Positions 7,691 through 15,701 of a stretch of DNA of 32,507 bases are shown here, piece by piece. The notes under the pieces are model-generated. The model ran no database searches, was not told where the DNA came from, and worked only from the letters and a program-made list of their open reading frames with translations. Source of the DNA: a virus. Both the position numbers and the translations under genes were made by a program. The stretch lies in IMG/VR virus record IMGVR_UViG_3300025853_010175, positions 1 through 32,507 of that record; one strand, written 5' to 3'. Position 1 is the first letter of the stretch, and the number at the start of each line of letters is the position of its first letter.

Positions 7691-8898
7691 TTTAGTAGTG
7701 ATTTATATAGTTCTGCTCTTGTTTTAGTTACGTTATTAAGGTCGTAAGTGTCTTTTACTGTTTCATAAAGTCTTTCACCTAAGTCTTCAGCCCATGTTGG
7801 GTTTTGAATTAATTTCTTCATGTATTTGAACCAATCATTATGATTGCGATTTTCACCAACCAAAAGTGCATTACCATCAACAAATTCACCATTCTTTAAT
7901 GAATGTTTTAAATCGATAGTATATGGTCCAACATCAGAAGCAATGATGGCTTTTTTGTAAAAACCAGCTTCGATTACTTTTAACTGTGACTTCATTCTAT
8001 TGAATATATGATTTTTAATCGGAGCCAAAGATACATCAAATAATCTATAGTTTTTAGCGTAAGATGTTACAGGTTGTGTCCAAACACGGCTGTAGAATGG
8101 ATTGTCTTCACCGTTATATGGTTCATTAGAAAACTTTAATAAGAAGTCTTTTTGTTCTTCACTGACTAATTTATAATTGTTTGTAAACACCTCTTCATAA
8201 CGAGCCCAAACAGTTTCTTGTGGTTTAATAGGTCTTTGTTTTTGCTCTTTTGTTTGTGGATTAATTTCTGTGACAGTGCCACGAGTATCAAAACCACAAA
8301 GTACTAATGAGAATTGGTCTTTTAAACTTTCAAGTTTACCGAAATTACCTTCTAATAATTTTATATCATGTAAGTGAGATGAACCACCTAACCAACCAAA
8401 ACGTAACTTGTCTGATGGTTCAGTCTTAGCTTTGAATTGAGGTTCGTCAGGGTTAATTGCATTTGGTATAACAAATACATTTTTGTTTAACTTTTTAATC
8501 TCATCTGCATAGATTGAAGTTGTTGTGGTAACGTATTGTGCTGCTCTAACATTTTCACATATTTTTTTGTGGATACCTCTTTCCCATACAAGTGCATGTG
8601 CTGGATGTTCTTTTGTTGGTAACCAATAATCATCCAAATCAACAATAGTTACAATACCCCATTTATTGAGTTGTTCAACAATCATAGGAGAGTCATCTCT
8701 TCCACCAATACTTCTGTGAAAATGTACGATTTGATAATTCTTCCAATAGTTTTCATCATTGATTTTTGGTTCATAGTCAATATCAACATGAAAATCGTTG
8801 GGATATAAATTCTGTAAGAATATGTGTGGCTCTACCGAACGGAATTTACCAACACCCGTCCTATCTGACGGTAATACTAAGACGTTAATTTTTGTCAT
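7687..8898 (-). CDS. GT-B glycosyltransferase (GT4-like), first gene of the operon
   Basis: The protein has 403 residues with a two-lobed GT-B layout. The N-terminal lobe has NVLVLPSDRTGVGKFR (5-20, a Gly-containing first loop) and IVTIVDLDDYW (82-92). VFVIPNAINP (141-150) marks the inter-lobe linker, and FGWLGGSSHLHDI (167-179) opens the C-terminal Rossmann lobe. Near residue 310-335, KVIEAGFYKKAII followed by ASDVGPY is the E-x-x-x-x-x-x-P/A-I-I motif that contacts the nucleotide-sugar ribose. Donor and acceptor are unknown. It starts the minus-strand operon that ends at 3535, and its stop overlaps the exonuclease start by 4 bp. The leader holds a TATACT box and a weak AT-rich hairpin that includes part of the start codon. 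Confidence 0.8.
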   Translation of the reverse strand: MTKINVLVLPSDRTGVGKFRSVEPHIFLQNLYPNDFHVDIDYEPKINDENYWKNYQIVHFHRSIGGRDDSPMIVEQLNKWGIVTIVDLDDYWLPTKEHPAHALVWERGIHKKICENVRAAQYVTTTTSIYADEIKKLNKNVFVIPNAINPDEPQFKAKTEPSDKLRFGWLGGSSHLHDIKLLEGNFGKLESLKDQFSLVLCGFDTRGTVTEINPQTKEQKQRPIKPQETVWARYEEVFTNNYKLVSEEQKDFLLKFSNEPYNGEDNPFYSRVWTQPVTSYAKNYRLFDVSLAPIKNHIFNRMKSQLKVIEAGFYKKAIIASDVGPYTIDLKHSLKNGEFVDGNALLVGENRNHNDWFKYMKKLIQNPTWAEDLGERLYETVKDTYDLNNVTKTRAELYKSLLK

Positions 8899-8914
8899 AC
8901 TTTGATTTTTTAAA

Positions 8915-8920
8915 AGTATA
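8915..8920 (-). promoter_or_regulatory. Possible -10 box of the minus-strand sugar/nuclease operon
   Basis: Minus strand TATACT, 17 bp before ATG 8898, with no good -35 partner and none of the TATTTAT motif. The only non-coding leader of the seven-gene operon (8898-3535) is this 46-bp gap, so a promoter must lie here or upstream in the 8945 gene. Confidence 0.25.
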
Positions 8921-8944
8921 ACAAAAAAAAGTCTATAAGAAAAG

Positions 8945-9517
8945 TTATTGTTTTAGTTTTTTGATTTTAAGAACCTTACCCTCAAAGATATGTTTACCAA
9001 CTCTTAATGATAATGTTTCATTCGTCTTATTTTCAGACTCGGTAATCATTCCTGAGTTTTGTAATTCTTCTCTAACAACATCTCTAACAGTGTCTCTAAC
9101 AACGTCACGAATCATTTGTTTTAAATCGTTATTATTAATTTGTGGTTGGTTATTAGTTGTTACTTCATTAACTTTTTGTTTGTTGTTACCCATAAGTCTA
9201 GTTGCTCCTTCAATAATCTCATCAGAAAGAACTGGACCTCCACCACCAAAGTTAGGTTGTTCTATCGGGTGTTCTAACATTAATCTTTTAATTTCATCAG
9301 GTAACTTAGAATTAGTAATTCTATCTTCAGTTACTGGTTGAGGTGTTTGTTGTGTAGGCATTTGTTGCGGTACAGGTTGTTGTACCATATCTTGAGGAAT
9401 GTTGTAATTCACATTCTCGTTCATTGGTAGTTGTCCGGTTGCTTGTCCTCTTGGAATTCTATCTTGTACTTCCATTATTTTTTTGGACATAGCTAATTTT
9501 TGCATTAAATCACTCAT
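8945..9517 (-). CDS. Pro/Gln-rich phage protein of unknown function
   Basis: The protein has 190 residues and I do not recognise a family. Residues 1-20 form a helix-like SDLMQKLAMSKKIMEVQDRI. A low-complexity P/Q/T stretch follows (about 42-65, with PQQMPTQQTPQP), then a Gly-rich bend (GGGGPVLSDEIIEGATRLM). A charged amphipathic helix (MIRDVVRDTVRDVVREEL) with a repeated R-D-x-V-R pattern could be a coiled coil. The end LRVGKHIFEGKVLKIKKLK looks like a small beta unit. The mix of disordered linker and coiled coil suits a structural or scaffold-associated phage protein, but no function can be assigned. It is the last gene of the 11477-8945 run, 2 bp after the WYL-like gene. Confidence 0.6.
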   Translation of the reverse strand: MSDLMQKLAMSKKIMEVQDRIPRGQATGQLPMNENVNYNIPQDMVQQPVPQQMPTQQTPQPVTEDRITNSKLPDEIKRLMLEHPIEQPNFGGGGPVLSDEIIEGATRLMGNNKQKVNEVTTNNQPQINNNDLKQMIRDVVRDTVRDVVREELQNSGMITESENKTNETLSLRVGKHIFEGKVLKIKKLKQ

Positions 9518-9519
9518 TT

Positions 9520-9912
9520 CTATTCTGTTGTATCAAATTGTGCGTTAAGTATAACTCTTGTCATACTTTTATCCCCAGTAGGATTGTATCCAGGTCTAGG
9601 TGTATAAAAGTTATCACCTGTAGGTTTATAAGTAAAGATTTTATCAACCCTAAAAAGTCTCCATGATGGTAATGGTTGTTCTCCTTTATATGCAGTATGA
9701 GACGCACCCGTAAGGTCCCATCCTCTTAAAACTAAGTTTCCTGCCTTACTTATACCCACACAAACAGGTTCGATTGTTCTCAAACCTCTACCACCTGGTT
9801 CGTCACCATCGTAAAATATAGTCATAACTTCCTTGTTTCTTATAGAATTCTGTATTGAATCTAAAGAAGCAATCTCAGTTATTAAAGTTTTTACGGTGGT
9901 TAATAGTTTCAT
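9520..9912 (-). CDS. WYL-domain-like small protein
   Basis: The protein has 130 residues. After a helical N-terminus (1-25), the sequence MTIFYDGDEPGGRGLRTIEP (30-49), then CVGISKAGNLVLRGWDL (51-67) and LPSWRLFRVDKI (81-92), follows the pattern of WYL-domain beta barrels: 'I-x-Y-x-G ... R-x-I-x-P-x-x-L-G ... G-N-x-x-L-R-A-x-x ... W-R-x-F-R-x-D-R-I'. WYL domains bind ligands or nucleic acid and usually sit in regulators, but here no helix-turn-helix is attached. The N-terminal LITE-IASL stretch resembles a possible prohead-protease site. It lies 2 bp from both neighbours. Function unknown; fold assignment is pattern-based. Confidence 0.55.
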   Translation of the reverse strand: MKLLTTVKTLITEIASLDSIQNSIRNKEVMTIFYDGDEPGGRGLRTIEPVCVGISKAGNLVLRGWDLTGASHTAYKGEQPLPSWRLFRVDKIFTYKPTGDNFYTPRPGYNPTGDKSMTRVILNAQFDTTE

Positions 9913-9914
9913 TT

Positions 9915-10244
9915 TTATAGATTTGCCATTGGTCGTGCATTACTACCTTCATCACTTACGTAATAAGGTTTAGACGCACTATATCTATTAATTTTTATCT
10001 CATCGTTCCTTAATTGAACATCTTCTTTCGTACCCGCATTTTGGTTATAGATGTCTAAATAAGAACCTGTACCTCTACCAACAGTATCACCATCTGCTAA
10101 TGCGTCTGGGTGTTGTGGTGAGTAGTTATCCGATTCAGGTGAGAAATCATTTCTTGGAAATAATTTTGCTCTTTCTGCTTCAGCATAAGCACTTAACTGA
10201 TTTTCGGGTTGAGAAAAGTCTAATTTGTCGTTTTGAGTTGCCAT
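9915..10244 (-). CDS. Small polar phage protein of unknown function
   Basis: The protein has 109 residues, is very polar and lacks hydrophobic core segments, signal peptide or membrane segment. Recognisable stretches are DNYSPQHPDALADGDTVGRG (39-58) and SYLDIYNQNAGTKEDVQLRND, rich in D, N, G and P, as in extended virion-associated or scaffold proteins. The ATG overlaps the stop of the upstream gene by 1 bp (TAATG), so the five genes 11477-8945 are read as one unit. I do not know the family; the tight packing and the clean frame support it as a real gene. Confidence 0.6.
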   Translation of the reverse strand: MATQNDKLDFSQPENQLSAYAEAERAKLFPRNDFSPESDNYSPQHPDALADGDTVGRGTGSYLDIYNQNAGTKEDVQLRNDEIKINRYSASKPYYVSDEGSNARPMANL

Positions 10245-10708
10245 TATAAAATATCTTTAATTAGTTTATTTATTTTTTTTATGTTTTCAGTGACCGCCAC
10301 ATCATATTTATTTAAACCCTTTTCGTGTTTTTGTCCTGGTGTTTGTGGTAGTCCATCTTTTTCGTGGTTTTTAATAAATTGGTTTTCCATACCTGTATCC
10401 ATCTTTATTTGTTTTCCACTCTCAAGAGTTTTTCTCCAGTGGTCTAAAACATGGTTACACCATTTGTTCATTCTATCACCACCATTTAATATAAAAGGTG
10501 CATCCTCTTTATTTCCATTGTAAGAGTCAAACCAATTTTTGATTCTTTTTAGTTGTTGGTATGTTAGGACAGGTTCATTTCTAATATCCTTGTTCCTATT
10601 ATATCCTTCAACATTAGAATCGGCTTCAACCATTTCAAAACTTTTTCCTAAATGATTGATTAACGTGTCAGGTAATTTTACTTTTCTATCGTATAAATCT
10701 TTATTCAC
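10244..10708 (-). CDS. Conserved-type phage protein, unknown function, GTG start
   Basis: The protein has 154 residues. Its first codons read GTG AAT AAA, so the start is GTG, overlapping the upstream gene by 8 bp; the next in-frame ATG is 25 codons later and would lose the DLYDRKVKLPDTLINHL block, which looks like the domain start. Characteristic stretches are LTYQQLKRIKNWFDSYNG (48-65) and FILNGGDRMNKWCNHVLDHW (72-91), an all-helical, tryptophan-rich region. This combination is familiar to me from many uncultured T4-like phages, where it has no assigned role. The lysine-rich C-terminus (ENIKKINKLIKDIL) may be a final helix. Function unknown. Confidence 0.65.
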   Translation of the reverse strand: MNKDLYDRKVKLPDTLINHLGKSFEMVEADSNVEGYNRNKDIRNEPVLTYQQLKRIKNWFDSYNGNKEDAPFILNGGDRMNKWCNHVLDHWRKTLESGKQIKMDTGMENQFIKNHEKDGLPQTPGQKHEKGLNKYDVAVTENIKKINKLIKDIL

Positions 10709-11477
10709 CTTTCAACATTTTTACTAATTGTGATGAAGATACTCCTTCAGCTTCCGCTTGAGCTTTTAATACTTTAATATTTTTCATTAGTATATCTGAA
10801 GCATTAAAATCTTTTTTCTGTATATCATTATCTTCACTTTTGTTTATCAACAAATCTTCTGACATTTTTATAATATCTTCTTTAGTAAACATTTTTTCTT
10901 TTAGTATTGGTCTACCAACAAATCCTTTTTCATCTTTAAACTCTGATTTCTCATCCCTTTCTTCTGACTTACCAAACTCATCAGCTCTCATTTCGGCATT
11001 TTCAGGTGGTAACCCCAATTTTTTTTCTAAATACTTTATTGTATCTTCGGCATCCATAAACAGAGTTTCTTTATATCCAAAGGCATCTGACATATCTTCT
11101 TCCTTTACTGTACTTTCACCATAATAAACTCTATAACCTCTTAACAATGGGTCTTGAGTGATTCTTGTCATTGCAACTGTTTGGTCAGTTGTTTTCTTTG
11201 GGTGTAAGTGAGGGTCTAAGATTGGAATTTTTGAATTTGTCATTGTACCGTCAAAATCAATAAACTCGTCAATTTCTTCTTTCTTTTTTTCTTTATTTTT
11301 TTCCTTCTTTTTAACAGTTTTCTTAATAGCTTTTTCGTATTCCTCATGTGAATCACAGGGCATATATTTAAACTCACCGTCAATCTTATGACTGTGTATT
11401 CCTTCACATCCAAACTTTTTTAATTTTTTGGCTCTTGCTTCCGCCTGTCGTCTTGTTGGAAATAAATCGCGTTTCAT
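10701..11477 (-). CDS. Phage protein with N-terminal CEGIHSH/YMPC domain, unknown function
   Basis: The likely start is ATG 11477 (MKRDLFPTRR), 23 bp downstream of a TATTTATAGTAAAAA motif; an in-frame ATG at 11552 would put the motif inside the gene and add a hydrophobic run unlike the rest. The 258 residues begin with a compact domain, LFPTRRQAEARAKKLKKFGC then EGIHSHKIDGEFKYMPC (two Cys, two His), seen in many phage proteins. A highly charged K/E linker follows (about 45-68). Then comes a region with HPKKTTDQTVAMTRITQDP and RGYRVYYGES, EEDMSDAFGYKET, and finally helices ending SSQLVKMLKGE. The Cys/His spacing might bind a metal. The domain is known to me only as a recurring phage family without a proven role. 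It is the first gene of the minus-strand run. Confidence 0.65.
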   Translation of the reverse strand: MKRDLFPTRRQAEARAKKLKKFGCEGIHSHKIDGEFKYMPCDSHEEYEKAIKKTVKKKEKNKEKKKEEIDEFIDFDGTMTNSKIPILDPHLHPKKTTDQTVAMTRITQDPLLRGYRVYYGESTVKEEDMSDAFGYKETLFMDAEDTIKYLEKKLGLPPENAEMRADEFGKSEERDEKSEFKDEKGFVGRPILKEKMFTKEDIIKMSEDLLINKSEDNDIQKKDFNASDILMKNIKVLKAQAEAEGVSSSQLVKMLKGE

Positions 11478-11485
11478 TGAATAGA

Positions 11486-11500
11486 TTTTTACTATAAATA
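11486..11500 (-). promoter_or_regulatory. Late-type motif for the 11477 minus-strand gene
   Basis: On the minus strand it reads TATTTATAGTAAAAA, ending about 9 bp before ATG 11477. Fifteen bases are identical to the motif before the SOD fusion gene at 21607. It may serve as promoter or leader element; see finding. Confidence 0.45.
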
Positions 11501-11512
11501 CTGCGATGAAAG

Positions 11513-11528
11513 TATTTATCATAAAAAA
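11513..11528 (+). promoter_or_regulatory. Late-type motif for the 11533 adhesin
   Basis: TATTTATCATAAAAAA on the plus strand, 20 bp from the first T to ATG 11533. It forms a divergent pair with the motif at 11486-11500. Confidence 0.45.
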
Positions 11529-11532
11529 GAGG

Positions 11533-13566
11533 ATGGCATCGCAGAATATCAATAATTATTATTTTGATAAATACGACTTAAAACTTGATTATAGTTCATA
11601 TTTTGACCTAACATTAGCGTCAGATGAAAAAGACTATGACGAAGAAGTTGTTTTCTCAACAGATATTATAGCATCGAATGATGGTAATCGTTTACCTATT
11701 AATATTGATTTAAATTCTGCAGAATCAAATCTCAAACAAGATTTACTTTGGAACAAGTACTATTCAGGAAATACTTTAGTTTCAAAAAACTATTACAACC
11801 CTAATAAAGTTGATTTAGCTTGTTTTAGTGCGTATACGGGTCTTTGTGATGTAGGACTTGTTGCAACCGATAATGGTCTATACAATAAGATGACAGGCCA
11901 GACCCTATATTATAAAATGGGTGTTGAGACTAACCCTTTTTATAAATTTCACCCACATTACTATGACCGACACATGAAGTTTCACCCAGTCACTTCATAT
12001 ATGAGTTGGCCAAACTTTAGATTTTCAGGTAGTGGTAAGGACACATTATACAATATAGTTTCTAAAACTGGTGATACTATAGGATATTACAATGAACTTT
12101 ATGGTGGATTCTATCAAGGGTTCTATAAATTACATGGATGGGATTACGAGGTATTCCCTGAAAGGGTAAATAAAGGATGGACTGCCGAGTTTATGATAAA
12201 ACCTCGTCAACGAAACGAGTATACACCTCAACCTTCAGAACAATACCTTAATGACATATACCCTGAAAATGCTAATACGTTTTTCTATTTTGGAACTCGA
12301 GCTGAAGATAAGTATTATCACTTTGCCAGTGGTAGTCCCCAATCAGATACAGGTTATACGAGAGTAACTGAAAGTTTATCGTGTTTGAAAACATGTGCAT
12401 GTGCAGACACAGGTGTAACAAATTCAGATTGTATAAATGTTTATCCTTCATCAGCAACTACAGTGCAACACAATATTGGGTGTAACTGTGGTGCATGTAC
12501 TACATCTGTACCTGTACCACCTAAAGACCCTAAGTTTGATGTGTTGTCAAACGCCATGTCATTACGATTAAGTGGTGACCCAAAAAATCCAAGATTGTGT
12601 GTTAAGTATATTAAAATTACGGGTGATTGTGTCACTACAGGGACGTGTACAACTACAGGTGTGACATACGAAACGGGTTATACTATTAATGAAATATGTT
12701 CATCTCGTGGTATATACGATGATTGTGGGTATGATAGTGTAGTTTGTTATACGGCAAATACCAAAGAAAGGTGGGTGATGATAAGTGCGGTATTTGAAAG
12801 ATACAAATATTTGGAAGATTGTGATTTATTAAATGTTGGTGGTTTAGGTGATATACGACAACAAAGATATCCTTCATCGATAAATGGTGCAGCATATAAT
12901 TTAATAATGCCACCACAAACACATAGTGGGACAACAAAAGAAAAGAAAAGAGATATTATTGAGTTTAATCAAAAATGGTTAGACCAAGTAAATGACCGAA
13001 GAGGTTTATTGAAATTATATGTAAATGGTTATCTGTTTATGATTATTGAGGATTTTGAAGAGATTATTCCTCATGAATTAAACACAGAACGAGAAAAACA
13101 AATTGGTGTTCCATTTAACATTTCAGTTGGTGGGGGTACTCAAGGTTTACACGACCATTTAATATTTAAAAATTGTACACAAAGAAATGGACCATATATT
13201 CAAGACCCTGAGTTGTTACCAAATAATATATTATCAGGTTCAACATATTCAGGTTTAACTACTGACATATTACTAGAACAAAATTTTGGTGGTACTTTTA
13301 TGGGAGGGTTATCACAGTTTAGAATGTATACCGAACCTTTAACCAGTCCACAAATACAACACAACGCAAGGATATTAAAAGACCGTTTTGATATTTATGA
13401 TTTTTGGTGTTCAAATTGTTATCCATGTTTATTGGGTTGTTACTTCGACTTTACCGTTGGAGATGTTGCTTGTGATTACAATTATATCATAAACGAAATA
13501 ACTTGTGACTTTGGTTTTAATATCATTGACCCAACGTGTGATTTTAATGTAAATATTAGTAGTTAA
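11533..13566 (+). CDS. Large Cys-rich adhesin-like virion protein with concanavalin-like domain
   Basis: ATG 11533 ([10 protein letters not shown]) is chosen over ATG 11506 because the upstream motif TATTTATCATAAAAAA lies at 11513-11528. The 677-residue protein has no signal peptide. Residues 1-280 are rich in Tyr, Phe, Asn and Asp, as in beta-rich tail proteins. Residues 284-405 hold most of the 24 cysteines ([38 protein letters not shown]). Residues 410-620 look like a LamG/concanavalin-type lectin fold: [26 protein letters not shown], and [19 protein letters not shown], the last being a typical closing strand of that fold. The end (636-677) is four 11-residue repeats starting with Cys. The stop is 1 bp before the next adhesin. 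A receptor-binding or decoration role is inferred. Confidence 0.7.
   Translation: MASQNINNYYFDKYDLKLDYSSYFDLTLASDEKDYDEEVVFSTDIIASNDGNRLPINIDLNSAESNLKQDLLWNKYYSGNTLVSKNYYNPNKVDLACFSAYTGLCDVGLVATDNGLYNKMTGQTLYYKMGVETNPFYKFHPHYYDRHMKFHPVTSYMSWPNFRFSGSGKDTLYNIVSKTGDTIGYYNELYGGFYQGFYKLHGWDYEVFPERVNKGWTAEFMIKPRQRNEYTPQPSEQYLNDIYPENANTFFYFGTRAEDKYYHFASGSPQSDTGYTRVTESLSCLKTCACADTGVTNSDCINVYPSSATTVQHNIGCNCGACTTSVPVPPKDPKFDVLSNAMSLRLSGDPKNPRLCVKYIKITGDCVTTGTCTTTGVTYETGYTINEICSSRGIYDDCGYDSVVCYTANTKERWVMISAVFERYKYLEDCDLLNVGGLGDIRQQRYPSSINGAAYNLIMPPQTHSGTTKEKKRDIIEFNQKWLDQVNDRRGLLKLYVNGYLFMIIEDFEEIIPHELNTEREKQIGVPFNISVGGGTQGLHDHLIFKNCTQRNGPYIQDPELLPNNILSGSTYSGLTTDILLEQNFGGTFMGGLSQFRMYTEPLTSPQIQHNARILKDRFDIYDFWCSNCYPCLLGCYFDFTVGDVACDYNYIINEITCDFGFNIIDPTCDFNVNISS
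13438..13566 (+). repeat. Four in-frame 33-bp repeats encoding Cys-led 11-residue units
   Basis: TGT codons recur exactly every 33 bp at 13438, 13471, 13504 and 13537. The encoded units follow C-(D/Y)-(F/Y)-x-(F/Y/V)-x-(V/I)-x-(D/E)-x-(A/T); the last is cut short at 9 residues. The units differ in DNA sequence, so selection is on the protein pattern rather than recent duplication. Confidence 0.8.
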
Positions 13567-13567
13567 T

Positions 13568-15268
13568 ATGGAATTTTTTATAAGGAAAAATGCAACTTTA
13601 CCATACATTAAGGTGAAGGTTTTTAAAAGTGGTAGAAATGACTACAAAGAATTTTCAGATTCTTTGACGGCATCTACTATTACCTTTTCTATGTATGATG
13701 AAGAAACTGAAATTTACAAAATATTAGACCGTCCCGCTAGTATAATGTCTGATGGTAACACACCACCAAACTATTATGTTTATTATCAATTTAGAAAAAC
13801 CGACTCAAAAAGAGAAGGGAGATATGTTGGTGAATTTAAAATTACCAATAGTCAGGGTGAAATAAAATTACCTTTAAGAGATAAATTATATATTACTGTG
13901 TCAGATTCTTTCGCAGATAGTGACACATGTTGTAGACCAAATCGTGGAGATTCTCCAATAATATTTCCAACTGAGACACCAAGGAATACTGTTACTCCGA
14001 CAGTATCTTTATCAAATACACCAACACCATCGGTAACTAGTAGTCAAACACCAACACCATCGGTAACTAGTAGTCAAACACCAACACCAACTAATACAAG
14101 TACACCTTCTGTTACTTTAACACCAACTATCACTCAGACAAGTACGCCAACACCTTCAGTAACTAATACTGTTACACCAACAAATACTCCGACTAACACC
14201 CCTTCAACATCTGTAGGGGCAACACCTAATCCAACAACTACAACCACACCTACACCTTCAGTAACCAATACTGTTACACCAACTAGCACTCAGACAAGTA
14301 CGCCAACACCTTCAGTAACTAATACTCAGACAAGTACTCCAACACCTTCAGTAACGCCAACAAATACTCCGACCGATACTCCTTCACAAACTGCGACCAA
14401 TACACCAACACCTACAAACACACCTAATTCATCGGCACCTGTAACACCAACAGTTACACCAACACCGTCATTTACTCCGACAAACACGGTAACACCAACA
14501 CATACACCAACAGTTACACCTTCACCAACACAAGCGATTGTGCCTTCTGACCCGACACTTGAAATTTTTTATGATGCCAGTGATACTGCAAATTTTGTTG
14601 GTGTGACAAGTAGTGGTGATACTTTCACACAGTGGAGTGATTCATCAGCAACGGCACATAATGCAAACCCTATTGGAGGCGCATCAACCAGACCCGCATG
14701 GTGGTCTAATGTTGTTTGTGGTCTTGGTGGTGTTAAATTTGATGGTACGTCAGATGGTTTAAGTGTAAACCCAATAACTGATATTGCAAATATAAGTGGC
14801 TTTACTGCAATAATTCTTGGTAAACTAACAAATACAGGTACAACACAACAATTAATTACTTCAGGTGTTGGTAACACTTCAGTAAATAATAGTAATGTAC
14901 GTGTAAGTGGTGGTACTTTTGTTTTAGGTGCTGCTAATGGTTTGGCTGAAACATCACAAATCGCCGACACTGACCCACATATGTGGACTATGATTTTTGA
15001 TGGTAGTGGTTCAACTAACTCAGATAGACTTAAATTTTATGTTGATGGAGTACAAGAGTCATTAACATTCTTATCTAATGTTGGTACAGTAACTGATTCA
15101 TCAATCGATAGTTTATATATTGGTATAGATAGGGTTAATGTTTCAACATACCAATATTATTATAGTGGTTTTATGTTTGAGGTTTTACTTTGGTCAAGAG
15201 TATTACCACCTTCAGAATTAAGCGCTGTACATAGTTACTTAGATAATAAATGGTATAGTTGTTTGTAA
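13568..15268 (+). CDS. Modular adhesin: attachment domain, Thr/Pro/Ser stalk, LamG-like lectin domain
   Basis: The protein has 566 residues in three parts. Residues 1-115 form a compact beta domain ([39 protein letters not shown]), related to BppU-N-like baseplate attachment domains by pattern and clearly paralogous to the 117-residue product of 15281-15634. Residues 134-323 are a low-complexity stalk of Thr, Pro, Ser and Asn built on TPTPSVTN-like units. Residues 327-566 resemble a LamG/concanavalin lectin domain: [59 protein letters not shown]. This suits a virion protein that displays a sugar-binding head on a flexible stalk. It starts 1 bp after the previous adhesin and has no Shine-Dalgarno sequence. 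Host receptor is unknown. Confidence 0.75.
   Translation: MEFFIRKNATLPYIKVKVFKSGRNDYKEFSDSLTASTITFSMYDEETEIYKILDRPASIMSDGNTPPNYYVYYQFRKTDSKREGRYVGEFKITNSQGEIKLPLRDKLYITVSDSFADSDTCCRPNRGDSPIIFPTETPRNTVTPTVSLSNTPTPSVTSSQTPTPSVTSSQTPTPTNTSTPSVTLTPTITQTSTPTPSVTNTVTPTNTPTNTPSTSVGATPNPTTTTTPTPSVTNTVTPTSTQTSTPTPSVTNTQTSTPTPSVTPTNTPTDTPSQTATNTPTPTNTPNSSAPVTPTVTPTPSFTPTNTVTPTHTPTVTPSPTQAIVPSDPTLEIFYDASDTANFVGVTSSGDTFTQWSDSSATAHNANPIGGASTRPAWWSNVVCGLGGVKFDGTSDGLSVNPITDIANISGFTAIILGKLTNTGTTQQLITSGVGNTSVNNSNVRVSGGTFVLGAANGLAETSQIADTDPHMWTMIFDGSGSTNSDRLKFYVDGVQESLTFLSNVGTVTDSSIDSLYIGIDRVNVSTYQYYYSGFMFEVLLWSRVLPPSELSAVHSYLDNKWYSCL
13967..14536 (+). repeat. Degenerate in-frame Thr/Pro/Ser coding repeats (adhesin stalk)
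   Basis: This stretch is A/C-rich on the coding strand and made of short degenerate units encoding TPTPSVT, TNTPT and [13 protein letters not shown]. Two adjacent 30-bp units at 14018-14047 and 14048-14077 are identical (each encodes [10 protein letters not shown]), and a longer block containing CAGACAAGTACGCCAACACC recurs near 14136 and 14291. Such exact copies can change length by slippage or recombination. Confidence 0.9.
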
Positions 15269-15280
15269 TATTTATTATAT
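15269..15280 (+). promoter_or_regulatory. Late-type motif for the 15281 gene
   Basis: TATTTATTATAT directly before ATG 15281. The very short distance would give an almost leaderless transcript, so it may work as a leader element instead. Confidence 0.3.
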
Positions 15281-15634
15281 ATGGAATTTTTTATAAAACA
15301 AAATAGTGAATTACCAATCCTTAAAATGAAAGTTGTTAAGGATGGAAGAACTGACGCATGGAAAGTTTTTGATGAAGACTTAGACAACGCAACAATTCGT
15401 TTTTCTATGAAAGAGGAAGCAACAGGAATTCCAAAAATTTTAATGAATAATGCTTATATAGTTGAAAAACTAAAAAATAATCCCGATTCTAATACTGAAT
15501 ATTACATATATTATAAATGGACTTCTCGTGATACAAGAAGAAAAGGAAGGTTCATAGGTGAGTTTTCAATTATTAATTCGATGGGTGAACTAATTGCACC
15601 AATAAGGGAAACTTTATATATCAATATAATTTGA
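15281..15634 (+). CDS. Stand-alone adhesin attachment domain (paralogue of the preceding gene's N-terminus)
   Basis: The protein has 117 residues and aligns end to end with residues 1-113 of the preceding adhesin: both start MEFFI(K/R), then LP-I/Y-x-K(V/M)KV, ATIRFSMKEEATGIPKIL against [39 protein letters not shown] against [22 protein letters not shown], and end with LYI. It has no stalk or lectin domain. It may occupy the same virion site unadorned, cap an adhesin oligomer, or be the remnant or seed of a second adhesin. A TATTTAT motif begins 12 bp before its ATG, and its stop overlaps the -35 box of the polymerase promoter. Confidence 0.7.
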   Translation: MEFFIKQNSELPILKMKVVKDGRTDAWKVFDEDLDNATIRFSMKEEATGIPKILMNNAYIVEKLKNNPDSNTEYYIYYKWTSRDTRRKGRFIGEFSIINSMGELIAPIRETLYINII

Positions 15635-15659
15635 CAATCTAACTAGACCATTTTATATT
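15631..15659 (+). promoter_or_regulatory. Sigma70-like promoter of the DNA polymerase gene
   Basis: TTGACA (15631-15636), 17 bp, then TATATT (15654-15659). The start of transcription would fall near 15666-15668, about 35 bp before the polymerase ATG. The -10 part, TATATTTA, also resembles the Bacteroidetes -7 element TAnnTTTG. No other leader in the window has so good a match, which suggests early, host-polymerase transcription for this gene alone. Confidence 0.6.
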
Positions 15660-15680
15660 TAAGTCAAATGTCAAGAGTAA

Positions 15681-15697
15681 TCTCACCATAAGTGAGA
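15681..15697 (+). promoter_or_regulatory. RNA hairpin over the polymerase ribosome-binding site (possible autogenous operator)
   Basis: TCTCAC, loop CATAA, GTGAGA: a perfect 6-bp stem ending 4 bases before the ATG at 15702. The 3' arm carries the only purine-rich Shine-Dalgarno-like stretch in the leader (GTGAGAG), so folding would hide it. T4 and RB69 DNA polymerases repress their own translation by binding a hairpin at this position; the role here is inferred from place and shape. Confidence 0.5.
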
Positions 15698-15701
15698 GCA
15701 A

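Noticed and set aside
8897-8919. 7-bp AT-rich inverted repeat touching the start of the GT-B gene (8898)
   Set aside because: Only one G-C pair in the stem; such repeats are expected by chance in A/T-rich leaders, so no regulatory claim is made.
11239-11265. FIDFDGTMTNSK in the 10701-11477 product as a HAD motif I
   Set aside because: No motif II-IV follows, and the context (HPKKTTDQTV, RGYRVYYGE) is that of a recurring phage protein family, so the DxDGT match is probably chance.
13967-14536. The repeated block as a CRISPR array
   Set aside because: Repeats are degenerate, in frame and encode a Thr/Pro/Ser stalk; there are no regular unique spacers.
14569-14970. 133-residue frame antisense to the lectin domain
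   Set aside because: It lies wholly opposite a well-supported domain, with no leader motif or recognisable sequence; a shadow frame.
15668-15691. Seven-codon frame (MSRVISP) in the polymerase leader as a leader peptide
   Set aside because: It begins about where transcription would start and has no codon bias or clear stalling sequence; too short to support. Its stop falls in the hairpin loop, so it deserves attention only if relatives keep it.
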